DNA of 64,000 bases from Prauserella flavalba (GCF_003202235.1 NZ_MASU01000021.1:20528-84527); one strand, 5' to 3'. Shown: positions 17,229 to 26,008, counted from the stretch's first letter. Made by a program: numbers and translations. The notes: a model not told the origin generated them from the letters alone.

Positions 17229-17318
17229 GCAACCCATTCGTGAGCTGCGTTCCATCGCTTTGGCCAGCACCGGGTAGAGCCGGGCGAAGACGGGGTGGCG
17301 GATCGGCCGGCCGCTCAT
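17220..17318 (-). pseudogene. Class I methyltransferase N-terminal remnant
   Basis: From ATG 17318, five bases after the P450 stop, the frame encodes 32 aa: MSGRPIRHPVFARLYPVLAK then AMERSS. It resembles the conserved start of SAM-dependent methyltransferases ('HPLFARxYxxLxPxxE') but ends in a TAG inside the hairpin. A P450-methyltransferase operon appears to have lost nearly all of its second gene. Confidence 0.55.
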
Positions 17319-17323
17319 GGTGG

Positions 17324-18499
17324 TCACCATCGCACCGGGAGTTCGACCAGTCCACCGGTCAGCACGTCGTGGCGCATACGCAACTCCTCAACATCGACGG
17401 CCAAGCGCAGTCCCGGGAACCGGGTGGCCAGCTGAGTGAAGACCGCGTGGAGTTCCAGGCGGGCCAGCGGGGCGCCGATGCAGTACCGCGCACCGCGCCC
17501 GAAGCTCAGGTGCGCCCCGGCCGCGCGGGTGATGTCGACGCGATCAGGGTCCGGGAACACCGCGGGATCGTGGTTCGCCGCTCCGTTGTCGAGCAGGACG
17601 AGGTCACCAGCGCGGACGGTGTGGCCGTCGATGTCGAGGTCGGTGCGGGCGTAGCGCGGGATGCCGCCACCGCCTTTGCCCGGTGCTCGCAGCATTTCCT
17701 CGACGGCGTTGGTCACCAGTCCTGGGTCGGCCACCAGTTTCCGCCACTGCTCTGGGTTGGCGAGCAGGTGCAGGGCGCCGAGGCCGATCTGGACCACGGT
17801 GGTCTCGTGCCCGGCGAACAGCAGCGCCATGGACAGCATGGCGGCCTCGTCGTCGGAGACGCCGTCGGTCGCGCACAGCCGGGAGATCACGTCGTCGCCG
17901 GGCTCGTTGCGTTTGCGGGCGACCAGTTCCCGGCCGTAGCCGAACAACTCGCCGAGGCCGCGCTCGGAGCGGGCGCGGTCGTGGATGTTGGCGGCATCGG
18001 CGGTCCAGGCGCGGAACTGGTCACGGTCTTCGTAGGGCACGCCGAGCAGTTCGCAGATCACCAGGATGGGCAGCGGGACCGCCAGTGCGGCGTGCAGGTC
18101 CGCCGGTGGTCCCTGCTCGGCCAGCCCGTCGAGCAGCCGGGTGGTCAGCTCCTCCACTCTGGGCCGCAAGCCGCGCAGGTGCTTGGGCGAGAAGTGTGGC
18201 TGCAGCAGGGCGCGCATCCGGGCGTGGTCGGCGTGCTCGGTGTCGAAGTTGCCCTGGGGTCCGCCGAACAGCGCCGACTTCCCGGTCCGGGCCGCGGTGT
18301 CCGGGGCGCGGTGGGCGCGGCCGAGGCGGTCGTCGTCGAGCAGGGCCCGGACCTGGGCGTGGCCGGTGACCAGCCAGGCCTCGTCCCCCACCGCGGTGCG
18401 CACCCGGTGGATCGCGCCCTGCGCACACAGTTCGCGCAGCCGCGGTGCACTGGCCAGGGGTCCCGTCTGCTCGAACGGTAACTCGGCGAGAACGTCCAT
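17324..18499 (-). CDS. Cytochrome P450
   Basis: 391 aa, normal for soluble bacterial P450s. I-helix oxygen-binding motif AGHETT at about residues 229-234; K-helix ExxR in 'VEEMLRAPG'; heme loop 'FGRGARYCIGAPLARLE' with the thiolate Cys near residue 340. It hydroxylates a small lipophilic substrate using ferredoxin/reductase partners not found nearby. It is divergent from a TetR gene (88-bp gap), which probably represses it. The downstream methyltransferase is truncated, so the original pathway may be incomplete. Confidence 0.93.
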   Translation of the reverse strand: MDVLAELPFEQTGPLASAPRLRELCAQGAIHRVRTAVGDEAWLVTGHAQVRALLDDDRLGRAHRAPDTAARTGKSALFGGPQGNFDTEHADHARMRALLQPHFSPKHLRGLRPRVEELTTRLLDGLAEQGPPADLHAALAVPLPILVICELLGVPYEDRDQFRAWTADAANIHDRARSERGLGELFGYGRELVARKRNEPGDDVISRLCATDGVSDDEAAMLSMALLFAGHETTVVQIGLGALHLLANPEQWRKLVADPGLVTNAVEEMLRAPGKGGGGIPRYARTDLDIDGHTVRAGDLVLLDNGAANHDPAVFPDPDRVDITRAAGAHLSFGRGARYCIGAPLARLELHAVFTQLATRFPGLRLAVDVEELRMRHDVLTGGLVELPVRW

Positions 18500-18526
18500 C
18501 GCACACCTCCATGATGTTCATATGTA

Positions 18527-18534
18527 TTGTACAA
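18527..18534. promoter_or_regulatory. Possible operator in the P450/tetR divergent promoter
   Basis: The 88-bp gap 18500-18587 is AT-rich against the background and contains the palindrome TTGTACAA centred between the two divergent genes, next to GGTAACTT. It is a plausible TetR binding core, but short and unconfirmed. Confidence 0.3.
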
Positions 18535-18587
18535 GGTAACTTAAACAAGCTGCGCGTCTAAGCTGCTGTGAACAAGAGGAGGGAAAG

Positions 18588-19169
18588 ATGGCCACCGACT
18601 CCCCGGCCGTGAAGCGCCTCCCGCGGGCGCAGCGGCGCGAACAGCTCCTCGACGCCGCCACCCGTGCCTTCGCCCGCAGCGGCTACGCCGCGACCGGCCT
18701 GGACGACGTCGCCGCGGAAGCGGGCGTGACCCACGTGATCCTCTACCGGCACTTCGCGTCGAAAGCCGAGCTGTACTTGGCAGTTCTCGACCGTGCTTGC
18801 GCCCGGCTCAGCCAGGACGTCGGCCCCAGCACCGGCGAGTTCGACGACAACGCCATCCCCGCACTGCTGCGCGCCGCCGCAGCCGACCCGGAGGCCTTCC
18901 GGCTGCTGTTCCGCCACGCCGCCCGCGAACCGGAGTTCCGCGACGTGGTCGACAGCGTCCGCTCGGCGTCGGCGGAGATCGCCCACCGCCACCTCCGCGA
19001 GGCGATCCCCGCCGGCCCGTGGCAGCAGTGGGCCACCCAGCTGGTCCCGGCGCTGACCCTTGAAGCCGCCATCGCCTGGCTCGACGCAGGCCAGCCCGAC
19101 GACCCCGTCCACGCGGCCCAGCGCATCAGCCAGGCCATCGAGGGTGTGATCCAGGCGGCCAGCGGCTGA
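18588..19169 (+). CDS. TetR/AcrR family transcriptional regulator
   Basis: 193 aa from ATG 18588 behind GAGGAGGGAAAG. The HTH is 'GLDDVAAEAGVTHVILYRHF' then ASKAELY, around residues 40-66; the C-terminal domain has 'LLRAAAADPEAFRLLFRHAA'. It is divergent from the P450 gene, the usual layout for a repressor of the neighbouring enzyme. Ligand unknown. Confidence 0.92.
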   Translation: MATDSPAVKRLPRAQRREQLLDAATRAFARSGYAATGLDDVAAEAGVTHVILYRHFASKAELYLAVLDRACARLSQDVGPSTGEFDDNAIPALLRAAAADPEAFRLLFRHAAREPEFRDVVDSVRSASAEIAHRHLREAIPAGPWQQWATQLVPALTLEAAIAWLDAGQPDDPVHAAQRISQAIEGVIQAASG

Positions 19170-19180
19170 CTTCCGTTGCG

Positions 19181-19504
19181 TCAGCGTTCCTGCGCGATCA
19201 GCGGCAGCGCGGGCACCCCGACCTTCGGGCCCAGGACGTCGGGGCCCTCACGATGCTCGGCGCGGGCAGCCAGGACTTTCTGCTCGACCTCATCGCAGGT
19301 CCTGGTGGGCATCGTGTGCGGCCGCGACGAGCGCGTGACCAGACCGGCTTCGCCCTCGACCGCATAACGGTCGATCCAGGTCTTCACACACTGACGAGAA
19401 ACGCCCATCGCGGCGGCGATGTGGGCCTGTGGCCAGCCTGCTTCGTGGCGTTGAACGATCAGTCGACGACCATGCACGGCCAGCCGGGCACTACCGTGGG
19501 ACAC
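19181..19504 (-). pseudogene. IS481-type transposase N-terminal remnant
   Basis: From GTG 19504 (SHGSARLAVHGRRL) the frame carries the IS481 HTH 'IAAAMGVSRQCVKTWIDRYA' and 'EGEAGLVTRSSRPH', 'AEHREGPDVLGPKVGVPA', then ends in unrelated residues at 19181. The DDE integrase domain is missing. The fragment lies back-to-back with an IS3-type fragment. Confidence 0.75.
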
Positions 19505-19561
19505 GAGAACCTCCGGGTCGGAGTGGGCCTTAGACAAGCCACATCCCATCCGGAGGTTCTC
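19505..19561. repeat. 12-bp inverted repeat between IS fragments
   Basis: GAGAACCTCCGG (19505-19516) and CCGGAGGTTCTC (19550-19561) are exact inverted copies separated by 33 bases, immediately upstream of the IS481-type start codon. They could be a terminal-repeat relic or an operator of the element. Confidence 0.45.
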
Positions 19562-20041
19562 GCCCGTTCAACCAGGCTCGCCGCTACCAACGTCCTGGCC
19601 GGGTACAGCTAGATGCCTATTCTCGCCGCATCATCGGCTGATCCCTGGGCGAGCAGCAGACAACGGGACTCGTCACCGACGCACTCGGCATGGCAATGCT
19701 CCGCAGAAACCCCAAGCCCGAATCAACGATTCTGCATTCCGATCACGGCACGCAATTTACATCGTGGGCTTTCGGGAAACGGTTGCGCGACGCCGGGTTG
19801 CTCGGCTCGATGGGTACGGTCGGTGACCGCTATGACAATTCAATGAATGGAGTCGTTCTGGGGAACTATGCAACTCGAACTACTCGACACACGATCATGG
19901 GAAACACGGGGCCAGCTTGCCAATGCGATCTTCGAGTGGGTAGAATGCTGGTATAATCCCCGGCAGCGCCATTCCAGTATTGGAATGCTCAGCCCCATCG
20001 ACTATGAGACACATTTATGCCCGCCCCCGCAGGGCACCTGA
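19562..20041 (+). pseudogene. IS3-family transposase (orfB) C-terminal remnant, frameshifted
   Basis: The frame reads FNQARRYQRPGRVQLDAYSR then RIIG, a TGA where Trp is expected, then SLGEQQTTGLVTDALGMAML and 'ILHSDHGTQFTSWAFG' (second DDE Asp). Near 19846 an extra base shifts the frame; it continues as 'MESFWGTMQLELLDTRSWET' (catalytic Glu) and 'CWYNPRQRHSSIGMLSPIDY'. N-terminal truncation, a nonsense codon and a frameshift make it inactive. Confidence 0.8.
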
Positions 20042-20079
20042 CCCCACACCCAACGTGCCCGCCAAACGGGGGCATCGAC

Positions 20080-20395
20080 AGCCCGGGGCGCTGCGCGGTG
20101 AGGGTCGGGTCGTGGTCGAGAACGGCCATCAGGACTTGTCGTTCGTCGAGTTTGGGGTCGGCCAAGGCCCAGGTGACCGGCAGCCCTGCCGGGGTGCAGA
20201 CCAGGTGCAGGCGCGGCCCCAGAAGAACCGGGAGTGCGACGGGCAGTAGCTGTAGCCCGCCCAGCCGGCGAGGTTCGAGCGTTTGGCGCCTCCGCCGGGA
20301 GCGGGCGCATTCGATCGGGGTGGAGTCGACGGCCCTTACGGATCTGCTGCTAGCACTGGCAACCGGACGGTTTTCGACGTGGCAGCGCACCTGGC
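20080..20395 (-). pseudogene. IS5/IS982-like transposase remnant
   Basis: The minus strand encodes 'VRAVDSTPIECARSR' (first Asp of the DDE core) and, after disturbed sequence, 'LGPRLHLVCTPAGLPVTWAL' then ADPKLDERQVLMAVLDHDPT. This is the central part of an IS4/IS5/IS982-class transposase; both ends are missing. It is the third different IS fragment within 1.2 kb. Confidence 0.65.
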
Positions 20396-20409
20396 CTCCC
20401 CATCCTGTG

Positions 20410-21534
20410 TCAGCGGACCGAGGGATTGTCAGCGGCGTCCCACTCTGCCCGCACACTGGCCGTGTCCTGCCCCGGAACCGGCGGATTGCTCGGCGTGCCC
20501 GGCCTGCTGCGGGAGAATCGCGGCGCGGGCATGGCCTGGCGACCGTTGCCCGGATCGGACACCGTGCTCCGGGCGACGAGTTGTGGGTGTGCCGCAGCCT
20601 CATCGAGGTCCAGGACCGGCGAGACGCAGGCGTCTGTGTCGGCGAAGGCCTCGGCCCACTCGTCCCGGGTCCGCGCCAGAAACGCCTCCGCGAGCACTGT
20701 GCGCAAGCGCGGCCAGCCGGAGCGGTCGAGCTGGTCCGGCAGTGCCGAAGAGTCCAGGCCGAGGACCATGAGCAACTGTGCGTAGAAGGCGGGCTCGACC
20801 GCACCGACCGCCACGTAGCGACCGTCCCTGCACTCGTAGGTGTCGTAGAACGGTGCGCCCGTGTCGACGACGTTCGTGCCCCTCTCCAGAGACCATAACC
20901 CCGCCTCGTGAAGACCCCAGACCATCTGCATCAGCAGACTGCTGCCGTCGACGATCGCGGCATCCACGACCTGCCCCTTCCCGGATCGCCCGCGTTCCAG
21001 CAGGGCCGCCAGGACTCCGAGAGCGAGGAACATCGAGCCGCCGCCGAGGTCACCGACCAGGTTGAGTGGTGGCACCGGTGGGCCCCCGGCCCGGCCGATC
21101 GCGTGCAGAACGCCCGAAACGGCGAGGTAGTTGATGTCGTGGCCCGCCCGCTCGGCCAGCGGCCCGTCCTGCCCCCAGCCGGTCACGCTCGCGTAGATCA
21201 GGCGCGGATTCAGAGCCAGGCAGTCCTCGGGGCCGAACCCGAGCCGGGCCATGACACCGGGACGGAATCCCTCGATGAGCACGTCGGCACGCCGGACGAG
21301 AGCATCCACCAGCTCACGCCCTTCGGCTGACTTGAGGTCCGCGGTGACCGACCGCCGACCGCGTAGCACGAAATCCTGCTCCGGAGGCAAGAGCACTGTC
21401 GCGTCACCACCCGGGCGCTCCACGCGGACAACATCGGCGCCGAGATCGGCGAGGAGCATCGCCGCATGCGGGCCCGGCCCCATGCCCGCAAGCTCGACGA
21501 CTCGCACGCCACACAGAGGTCCACCCATCGTCAC
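20410..21534 (-). CDS. CaiB/BaiF family III CoA-transferase
   Basis: 374 aa from GTG 21534, which overlaps the ligase stop (GTGA, 21531-21534); an ATG two codons later is possible. Family III motifs: 'GVRVVELAGMGPGPHAAMLL', 'ADLGADVVRVERPGGD', 'ADVLIEGFRPGVMARLG' and 'SVTGWGQDGPLAERAGHDIN', which contains the catalytic Asp. It moves CoA between acyl donors and acids, or acts as a racemase (the AMACR subgroup looks very similar). It is the last gene of the operon headed by the FAS1-like dehydratase and follows an acyl-CoA ligase. Confidence 0.88.
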   Translation of the reverse strand: MTMGGPLCGVRVVELAGMGPGPHAAMLLADLGADVVRVERPGGDATVLLPPEQDFVLRGRRSVTADLKSAEGRELVDALVRRADVLIEGFRPGVMARLGFGPEDCLALNPRLIYASVTGWGQDGPLAERAGHDINYLAVSGVLHAIGRAGGPPVPPLNLVGDLGGGSMFLALGVLAALLERGRSGKGQVVDAAIVDGSSLLMQMVWGLHEAGLWSLERGTNVVDTGAPFYDTYECRDGRYVAVGAVEPAFYAQLLMVLGLDSSALPDQLDRSGWPRLRTVLAEAFLARTRDEWAEAFADTDACVSPVLDLDEAAAHPQLVARSTVSDPGNGRQAMPAPRFSRSRPGTPSNPPVPGQDTASVRAEWDAADNPSVR

Positions 21535-23204
21535 GCCCCACGCACGGCCGCGTCGCGCGCATAACGCACACCTTCGCGCACCTCGACCGGGACGACCGGG
21601 ATCGCGCCCTCGACGACCTGCGCTCGAAGCACGTGTTTCCGGATCTTGCCCGACGGTGTCAGCGGGAACTGATCCACCGCCGCCCACAACACGGGAACCT
21701 TGGCGTAGGCCAAGCGATCGGCGCAGTACTCATAGAGCTCCTCCACCGGCAGCCGTCCCCCGTCCCTCACCCTGACCACGGCGGCAACGATCTCCCCCAA
21801 CTTCTCGTCGGGGACGCCGATGACCGCGACATCGGCCACCGCAGGATGAGTGAACACGAGCTCCTCGATCTCCCGCGCGTAGAGGTTCTCCCCACCTCTG
21901 ATGATCATGTCCTTGAGCCGGCCGGTGATCCGGACGAAACCACGTTCGTCCATTGTGGCCAGATCACCAGTACGCAGCCAACCGTCTTCGGTGACTGTTG
22001 CCCGCGTGGCCTCCGGATTGCGGTAGTAGCCGTTCATGACCGAGTAGGCACGGATCCAGATCTCACCGGGATTGCCGCATGGCAGGAACTCGTGCGTGTG
22101 TGGATCGACGATGGCGAGCTCGACATTCGCCTGCGGCTGACCGATCGTCTCCGACTGGTCCTGAGGGGAATCCGTGAGGTGGGTCTGCAGGACGATGGGC
22201 CCCTCCGTCATGCCGTACACGATCGAGAACCCGCAGTCGAAGGCGTTCTTGACCCGCTCGACGAGTTCCACCGGCACGGTGGCGGCACCGGAGATGACCG
22301 CACGGAGGGTTCCGAGGTCACGGTTGCCGAAGTCGGGATCCTCCAGCATCGCGATCAGCATGGTGGGAACGGCGAGAGTAAGGGTGCACTGCTCTTCTTC
22401 AATGGTCTGGAGGACCTGTGCGGGATCGAAGCGGTTCAGGATCACGACCGTGCCGCGGTGCGACAGCGGTCCGATCGTCGCGGTGATACAACCCGCGATG
22501 TGGGAGAGCGGCAGCATGTTGGCCCACACACCGCCATCCGCGAACCCCGCCCGGCGGGCGCAGTAGAACGACGTGTTGACGACCGCGAGGTGATGGAGCT
22601 CCGCGCCTTTCGGGAACCCGGTGGTTCCAGATGTGTACTGGATCTGCACGGTCGACGTCGGATCGAGCCGTGGCAAAGCCACCGCCGGCGGCTCCTTCCC
22701 GAGCAGATCGGGCCCCAGAAGATCGAGCACCTCACGAAGCTCGGGCAGGTTCGGTCGTAGCTCCGCGATGACTTCGGCCCTGGAGAAGCCCCGGCCGGTG
22801 TCGTCGTGGACGATCCCCGCCGCGTTCGACTGCCCCAGGATGTAGGCGAGCTCCGAGGTCCGATACGCCGGGTCAACGGCCACGAGCACCACCCCGGCCA
22901 GAGCCGCTCCCAACTGGGTGATGATCCACTCCGGCGAGTTGCTTCCCCACACGGCGACACGCTCACCGGTGTCGAAGCGCTCGAGGAGGTTGCCTGCTAC
23001 CCGTTCGGCGGCCGTGAGCAGCTCGGCGTACGTCCACCGGCGCCGGGTCTCGAGGGGCGCGCTCCCGTCGACAAGGGCAACGCGATCGGGCACCTCGGCG
23101 GCGACCCGACGCAGCAGCTCTCCCACCGTGGTGGTCAACAGAGGCTCTTCGTCACTGGTCCAGTGGGAGAGCCGCGAGCTCCCCGACGATGTCGCTGGCA
23201 ACAT
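21531..23204 (-). CDS. Acyl-CoA synthetase (AMP-binding, FadD-like)
   Basis: 557 aa from ATG 23204, chosen for the GGAG six bases upstream; ATG 23216 and GTG 23252 are alternatives. Motifs: 'IQYTSGTTGFPKGAELHH' (P-loop), 'VYGMTEGPIVLQT' (A5), 'WLRTGDLATMDERGFVRITG' (A7), and the C-terminal Lys in 'LTPSGKIRKHVLR'. It is about 50% alike by eye to the ligase at 33066-34709, so the island has paralogous ligases, perhaps for successive or stereoisomeric acids. It probably activates a medium-chain or cyclic acid. Confidence 0.9.
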   Translation of the reverse strand: MLPATSSGSSRLSHWTSDEEPLLTTTVGELLRRVAAEVPDRVALVDGSAPLETRRRWTYAELLTAAERVAGNLLERFDTGERVAVWGSNSPEWIITQLGAALAGVVLVAVDPAYRTSELAYILGQSNAAGIVHDDTGRGFSRAEVIAELRPNLPELREVLDLLGPDLLGKEPPAVALPRLDPTSTVQIQYTSGTTGFPKGAELHHLAVVNTSFYCARRAGFADGGVWANMLPLSHIAGCITATIGPLSHRGTVVILNRFDPAQVLQTIEEEQCTLTLAVPTMLIAMLEDPDFGNRDLGTLRAVISGAATVPVELVERVKNAFDCGFSIVYGMTEGPIVLQTHLTDSPQDQSETIGQPQANVELAIVDPHTHEFLPCGNPGEIWIRAYSVMNGYYRNPEATRATVTEDGWLRTGDLATMDERGFVRITGRLKDMIIRGGENLYAREIEELVFTHPAVADVAVIGVPDEKLGEIVAAVVRVRDGGRLPVEELYEYCADRLAYAKVPVLWAAVDQFPLTPSGKIRKHVLRAQVVEGAIPVVPVEVREGVRYARDAAVRGA

Positions 23205-23255
23205 TGCCGACTCCATTCCTGATGTCGTTCTCGGCCCCTGCGAAAGCCACACCTC

Positions 23256-23684
23256 TCAACCAGGCATGGCGGGCGCGAGGACCGCTGAGGCACGTCCCTT
23301 CAGCACGACCGTCTCGCCTTTGGCCGCGACGACGGTGAGCCTGGCGACCTCACGGCCGTCGTCGCCGGACGCCACGTCGGCGATCTCCCCTGTCAACGTG
23401 ATCGTGTCGCCGACCAGTACGGGCGCCACGAAGCGGACCTCGAAGTCGGCGAGCCGCTCGACACCGCACCAGTCGGCGATCCACGCGGCGACGATGCCCG
23501 CCGTCATCTGCCCCATCGCGATGGGGGCGTCGAAGCCCGCGCGCCTGGCCAGCTCCGTGTCGTAGTGGAGGGGGTTGAAGTCCCCGCACGCCCCGGCGAA
23601 CCGTAGAACGTCGGCCTGTGTGAGGGGTCCCAGGATCCGCTCGGGCAACTTCTGTCCCGTTTCCACGACGAACGATCCGCTCAC
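23256..23684 (-). CDS. MaoC-like dehydratase (hot-dog, C-terminal-type subunit)
   Basis: 142 aa from GTG 23684, coupled to the preceding gene (GTGA, 23681-23684). MaoC hydratase motif 'FAGACGDFNPLHYDTELARR' followed by 'GFDAPIAMGQM', with Asp and His in the usual places. Together with the 136-aa FAS1-like hot-dog protein upstream it probably forms a heteromeric enoyl-CoA hydratase, analogous to the HadA/HadB or ChsH1/ChsH2 type in mycobacteria. It would act on the CoA ester made by the downstream ligase. Confidence 0.85.
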   Translation of the reverse strand: MSGSFVVETGQKLPERILGPLTQADVLRFAGACGDFNPLHYDTELARRAGFDAPIAMGQMTAGIVAAWIADWCGVERLADFEVRFVAPVLVGDTITLTGEIADVASGDDGREVARLTVVAAKGETVVLKGRASAVLAPAMPG

Positions 23685-24091
23685 GTGCTCGGCCTCTCGA
23701 TCACGACATCTTCCTCCGTCGCGACGATCTGCCCGGTCGCGTCGACGAAGTCGGTCTCCAACGTCAGCACCCGCAAATCGCCGCCCGACCCCGGCTTCCG
23801 CTCGTCCTTCACCACGCGTCGTGTTCCGACGATCATGTCGCCGACGACCATCGGGCGCCGGTAGGTCCAGCGGACGGAGCCCACCACCACGCGCCCGATG
23901 TCGAGTCCGAGCTGAGCGACCCACTCACGCTGGTCGCGATAGTGGAGGCTCACGACGACGTACGTCGGGGTTGCGACGACGTCGGCGTGCCCCCTGGCCA
24001 CGGCGACCTCCCGATCGGTGTAGACGGGATCCTCGGCGAAGGTCGCCCGCGCGAACTCCCGCACCTTGCCCCGCTCCACCTCGAACGACAC
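23681..24091 (-). CDS. FAS1-like dehydratase domain protein (MaoC N-terminal-type hot-dog)
   Basis: 136 aa counting from GTG 24091 (SFEVERGKVREFARATFAED). The fold matches the non-catalytic hot-dog partner of MaoC hydratases. The start is uncertain: no ribosome-binding site precedes GTG 24091, but AAGGAG (24118-24123) lies five bases before an in-frame CTG at 24112 that would add ERVVDVV, which fits the family. The GntR-type operator 24127-24139 sits directly upstream. First gene of a four-gene operon: hydratase pair, ligase, CoA-transferase. Confidence 0.8.
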   Translation of the reverse strand: MSFEVERGKVREFARATFAEDPVYTDREVAVARGHADVVATPTYVVVSLHYRDQREWVAQLGLDIGRVVVGSVRWTYRRPMVVGDMIVGTRRVVKDERKPGSGGDLRVLTLETDFVDATGQIVATEEDVVIERPST

Positions 24092-24126
24092 GACATCGAC
24101 AACGCGTTCCAGAACGACTCCTTGAA

Positions 24127-24139
24127 TTTGGTCTGACCA
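24127..24139. promoter_or_regulatory. GntR/FadR operator, site A
   Basis: TTTGGTCTGACCA contains the perfect palindrome TGGTCTGACCA, the TGGT-N3-ACCA form bound by FadR-subfamily GntR proteins. It lies directly before the FAS1-like dehydratase operon and downstream of the gntR gene. Confidence 0.7.
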
Positions 24140-24212
24140 TGATTTTGGACACAGCTGTCCCAGGTCAGACGAGCTGAATCCGCTGACCAGCGCCCCTGCG
24201 CCCGAGCCTGGC

Positions 24213-24995
24213 TCAGTCGGCAGGGACGTCGATCTCGACCCGGTCCTCGACGAGCTTGACGGCCGAGGCGTACGCGTGCACGTGCTTGCTCATGCGACGA
24301 GCGGCGGCAGCCTCGTCCTGGTCCCTGATCGCCTGGGTGACCGCCTCGTGCGCGCGGGCCGTCGCCTTGCGGACGTTCTCGTCGACGAAGCTGCGGTTCT
24401 CGGTCGACAGGTAGATCGCCTTCGACAGCGCCGACATCAGGCCGACGAGTAGCTCGTTGTGGCTGGCCTCGGCAACCCCGACGTGCCAGTCGACGTTGGC
24501 CTGCAAGAAGTCCGCCAGCGAGCCGGCCGACCGCGCCATGGCGGCGTTCGCCGCGTCGATGCGCTCGAGATCGGCATCCGTGCGCCGCCTCGCCGCCAAC
24601 TGCGCGAGCATGGGCTCGATCGTCTCGCGTGTCTCGAGCAGCGTTTCCATGCGAATCCGACGGCCCTTGATGAACATGCTGACCGTGCTGGCGACCGACT
24701 CCTCACCCGGCAGGCGGACGAACGCACCGCCGGCCCGTCCGGTCTTGAGCCTGACGAATCCCTGTGCCTCGAGGATGCGCAGCGCCTCGCGCACCGTCGT
24801 GCGGCTCATCTGCGCCTGCGTGACCAGGTCCCGCTCCGGTGGCAGGGCCGTGTCCTCGGGGAAGTCACCGGAGAGGATGCGCTCGCGCAGCGTGTCCGCC
24901 AGCACGTCCGAGGCCTTCGGAACCTCGATATGGGGCAGCTGCACGAACGTCCGGACCGTGGTGGCCTGCTGGTCTGTGTCACGTTCCATGGACAT
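24213..24995 (-). CDS. GntR family transcriptional regulator, FadR subfamily (FCD domain)
   Basis: 260 aa from ATG 24995 behind an AGGGAAG site. N-terminal winged HTH: 'LRERILSGDFPEDTALPPER', 'QAQMSRTTVREALRILEAQG'. The C-terminal FCD helical ligand domain has 'ETRETIEPMLAQLAARR' and the metal/ligand His 'DWHVGVAEASHN'. It is the last gene of the dehydratase operon and so probably autoregulated through site B. Four TGGTCTGACCA-like sites in the island suggest it represses the whole acyl-CoA pathway and is released by an acid or CoA intermediate (inference). Confidence 0.9.
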   Translation of the reverse strand: MSMERDTDQQATTVRTFVQLPHIEVPKASDVLADTLRERILSGDFPEDTALPPERDLVTQAQMSRTTVREALRILEAQGFVRLKTGRAGGAFVRLPGEESVASTVSMFIKGRRIRMETLLETRETIEPMLAQLAARRRTDADLERIDAANAAMARSAGSLADFLQANVDWHVGVAEASHNELLVGLMSALSKAIYLSTENRSFVDENVRKATARAHEAVTQAIRDQDEAAAARRMSKHVHAYASAVKLVEDRVEIDVPAD

Positions 24996-25013
24996 CTGTT
25001 TCTTCCCTCTCCC

Positions 25014-25946
25014 CTAGACCACGCGACCAGACGGCGCTGTCAACGTCAACATGGTGACACTCGACTCTGTCTTGCTACCGGCGCAGTCAGCGCATGATCC
25101 TGATCCGCCGTGGTCATGGGGAGGAGCCGGGGCAGTCGCGTTCTGGTCCGGCTGCGAGCCTCCGTCGAGCGACTCGGCCGCGAGCAGTGCCGCACCGTAG
25201 GCACCGGTGATCTGGGGGTTCTCCGGAATCAGAAGTTCCTCACCCAACGCCTCTGACAAGGAGTGGACCACCGCCGCGTTTCGTGCGACGCCACCGGTCA
25301 GGGCGACCGGCGAGGCCTTGCCGACCTGACCGATCAGCCCGAGGGTGCGAGCGGCGGCCGCATGGTGGACCGAGGCCGCGATATCGGCGGGATCATGTCC
25401 CTTGGCGAGCAGAGCGATCACCTCCGTGACCGCGAAGGTTGCGCACAGGCTGCTGATCTCGAGATCCGCCTTCCCCCTGCTCGCGAACTCGCCGAGGGAC
25501 TCGATGTCGGTTTCGAGCGCGTGGGCGAGGCCCTCGTAGAAGCGACCGGTACCGCTTGCGCACCGATCGTTCATCGCGAAGCGTTCGACCCGCCCTGCCT
25601 CGTCGACCTGGATCGCTTTGGTGTCCTGGCCGCCGATGTCCACCACGAGCCGCACCCCCGGGAACAGCGCCGCGACGCCCCGGGCGTGCGCACTGATCTC
25701 GGTGAAGACGAAGTCGGCGCCGCCCGGAACGAGTCGTCGCCCGTAGCCGGTGGCGGCGACGGCCCGCACCAGGTCGCGCTCGATCCCGGCTTCGCCGAAG
25801 GCCTCGTCGATGGCGCGCTGAAGCCCCTTCCGGCTGACCGTGCCGGTCTCGACGACCGCGGTCGCGACGATCTCGCGCCGCTCGTCGATCACCACGCACT
25901 CAGCCGACGTAGACCCCAGGTCCATGCCCACGACGTAGGCGCTCAT
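25014..25946 (-). CDS. Activator ATPase of 2-hydroxyacyl-CoA dehydratase / benzoyl-CoA reductase (BadF/BadG/BcrA/BcrD/HgdC family)
   Basis: 310 aa from ATG 25946, with AAGGAG five bases upstream. ASKHA ATPase motifs: 'GMDLGSTSAECVVID' at residues 8-21 and 'VVDIGGQDTKAI' near 102. The two Cys that bind a [4Fe-4S] cluster at the homodimer interface are in 'NDRCASGTGRF' (C129) and 'ISSLCATFAVTEV' (C168). It couples ATP hydrolysis to low-potential one-electron transfer to the dehydratase/reductase. It is the only such ATPase present, so a homodimer as in HgdC is expected. An unusual C-terminal tail carries a CxxC (285-288) after 'PPHDHGGSGS'. Confidence 0.9.
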   Translation of the reverse strand: MSAYVVGMDLGSTSAECVVIDERREIVATAVVETGTVSRKGLQRAIDEAFGEAGIERDLVRAVAATGYGRRLVPGGADFVFTEISAHARGVAALFPGVRLVVDIGGQDTKAIQVDEAGRVERFAMNDRCASGTGRFYEGLAHALETDIESLGEFASRGKADLEISSLCATFAVTEVIALLAKGHDPADIAASVHHAAAARTLGLIGQVGKASPVALTGGVARNAAVVHSLSEALGEELLIPENPQITGAYGAALLAAESLDGGSQPDQNATAPAPPHDHGGSGSCADCAGSKTESSVTMLTLTAPSGRVV

Positions 25947-26008
25947 CAGCACTCCTTCTCCGCTACCTACCCTGACCGCATCCGCCGGGACGCACCGTCC
26001 CGGCCGGG

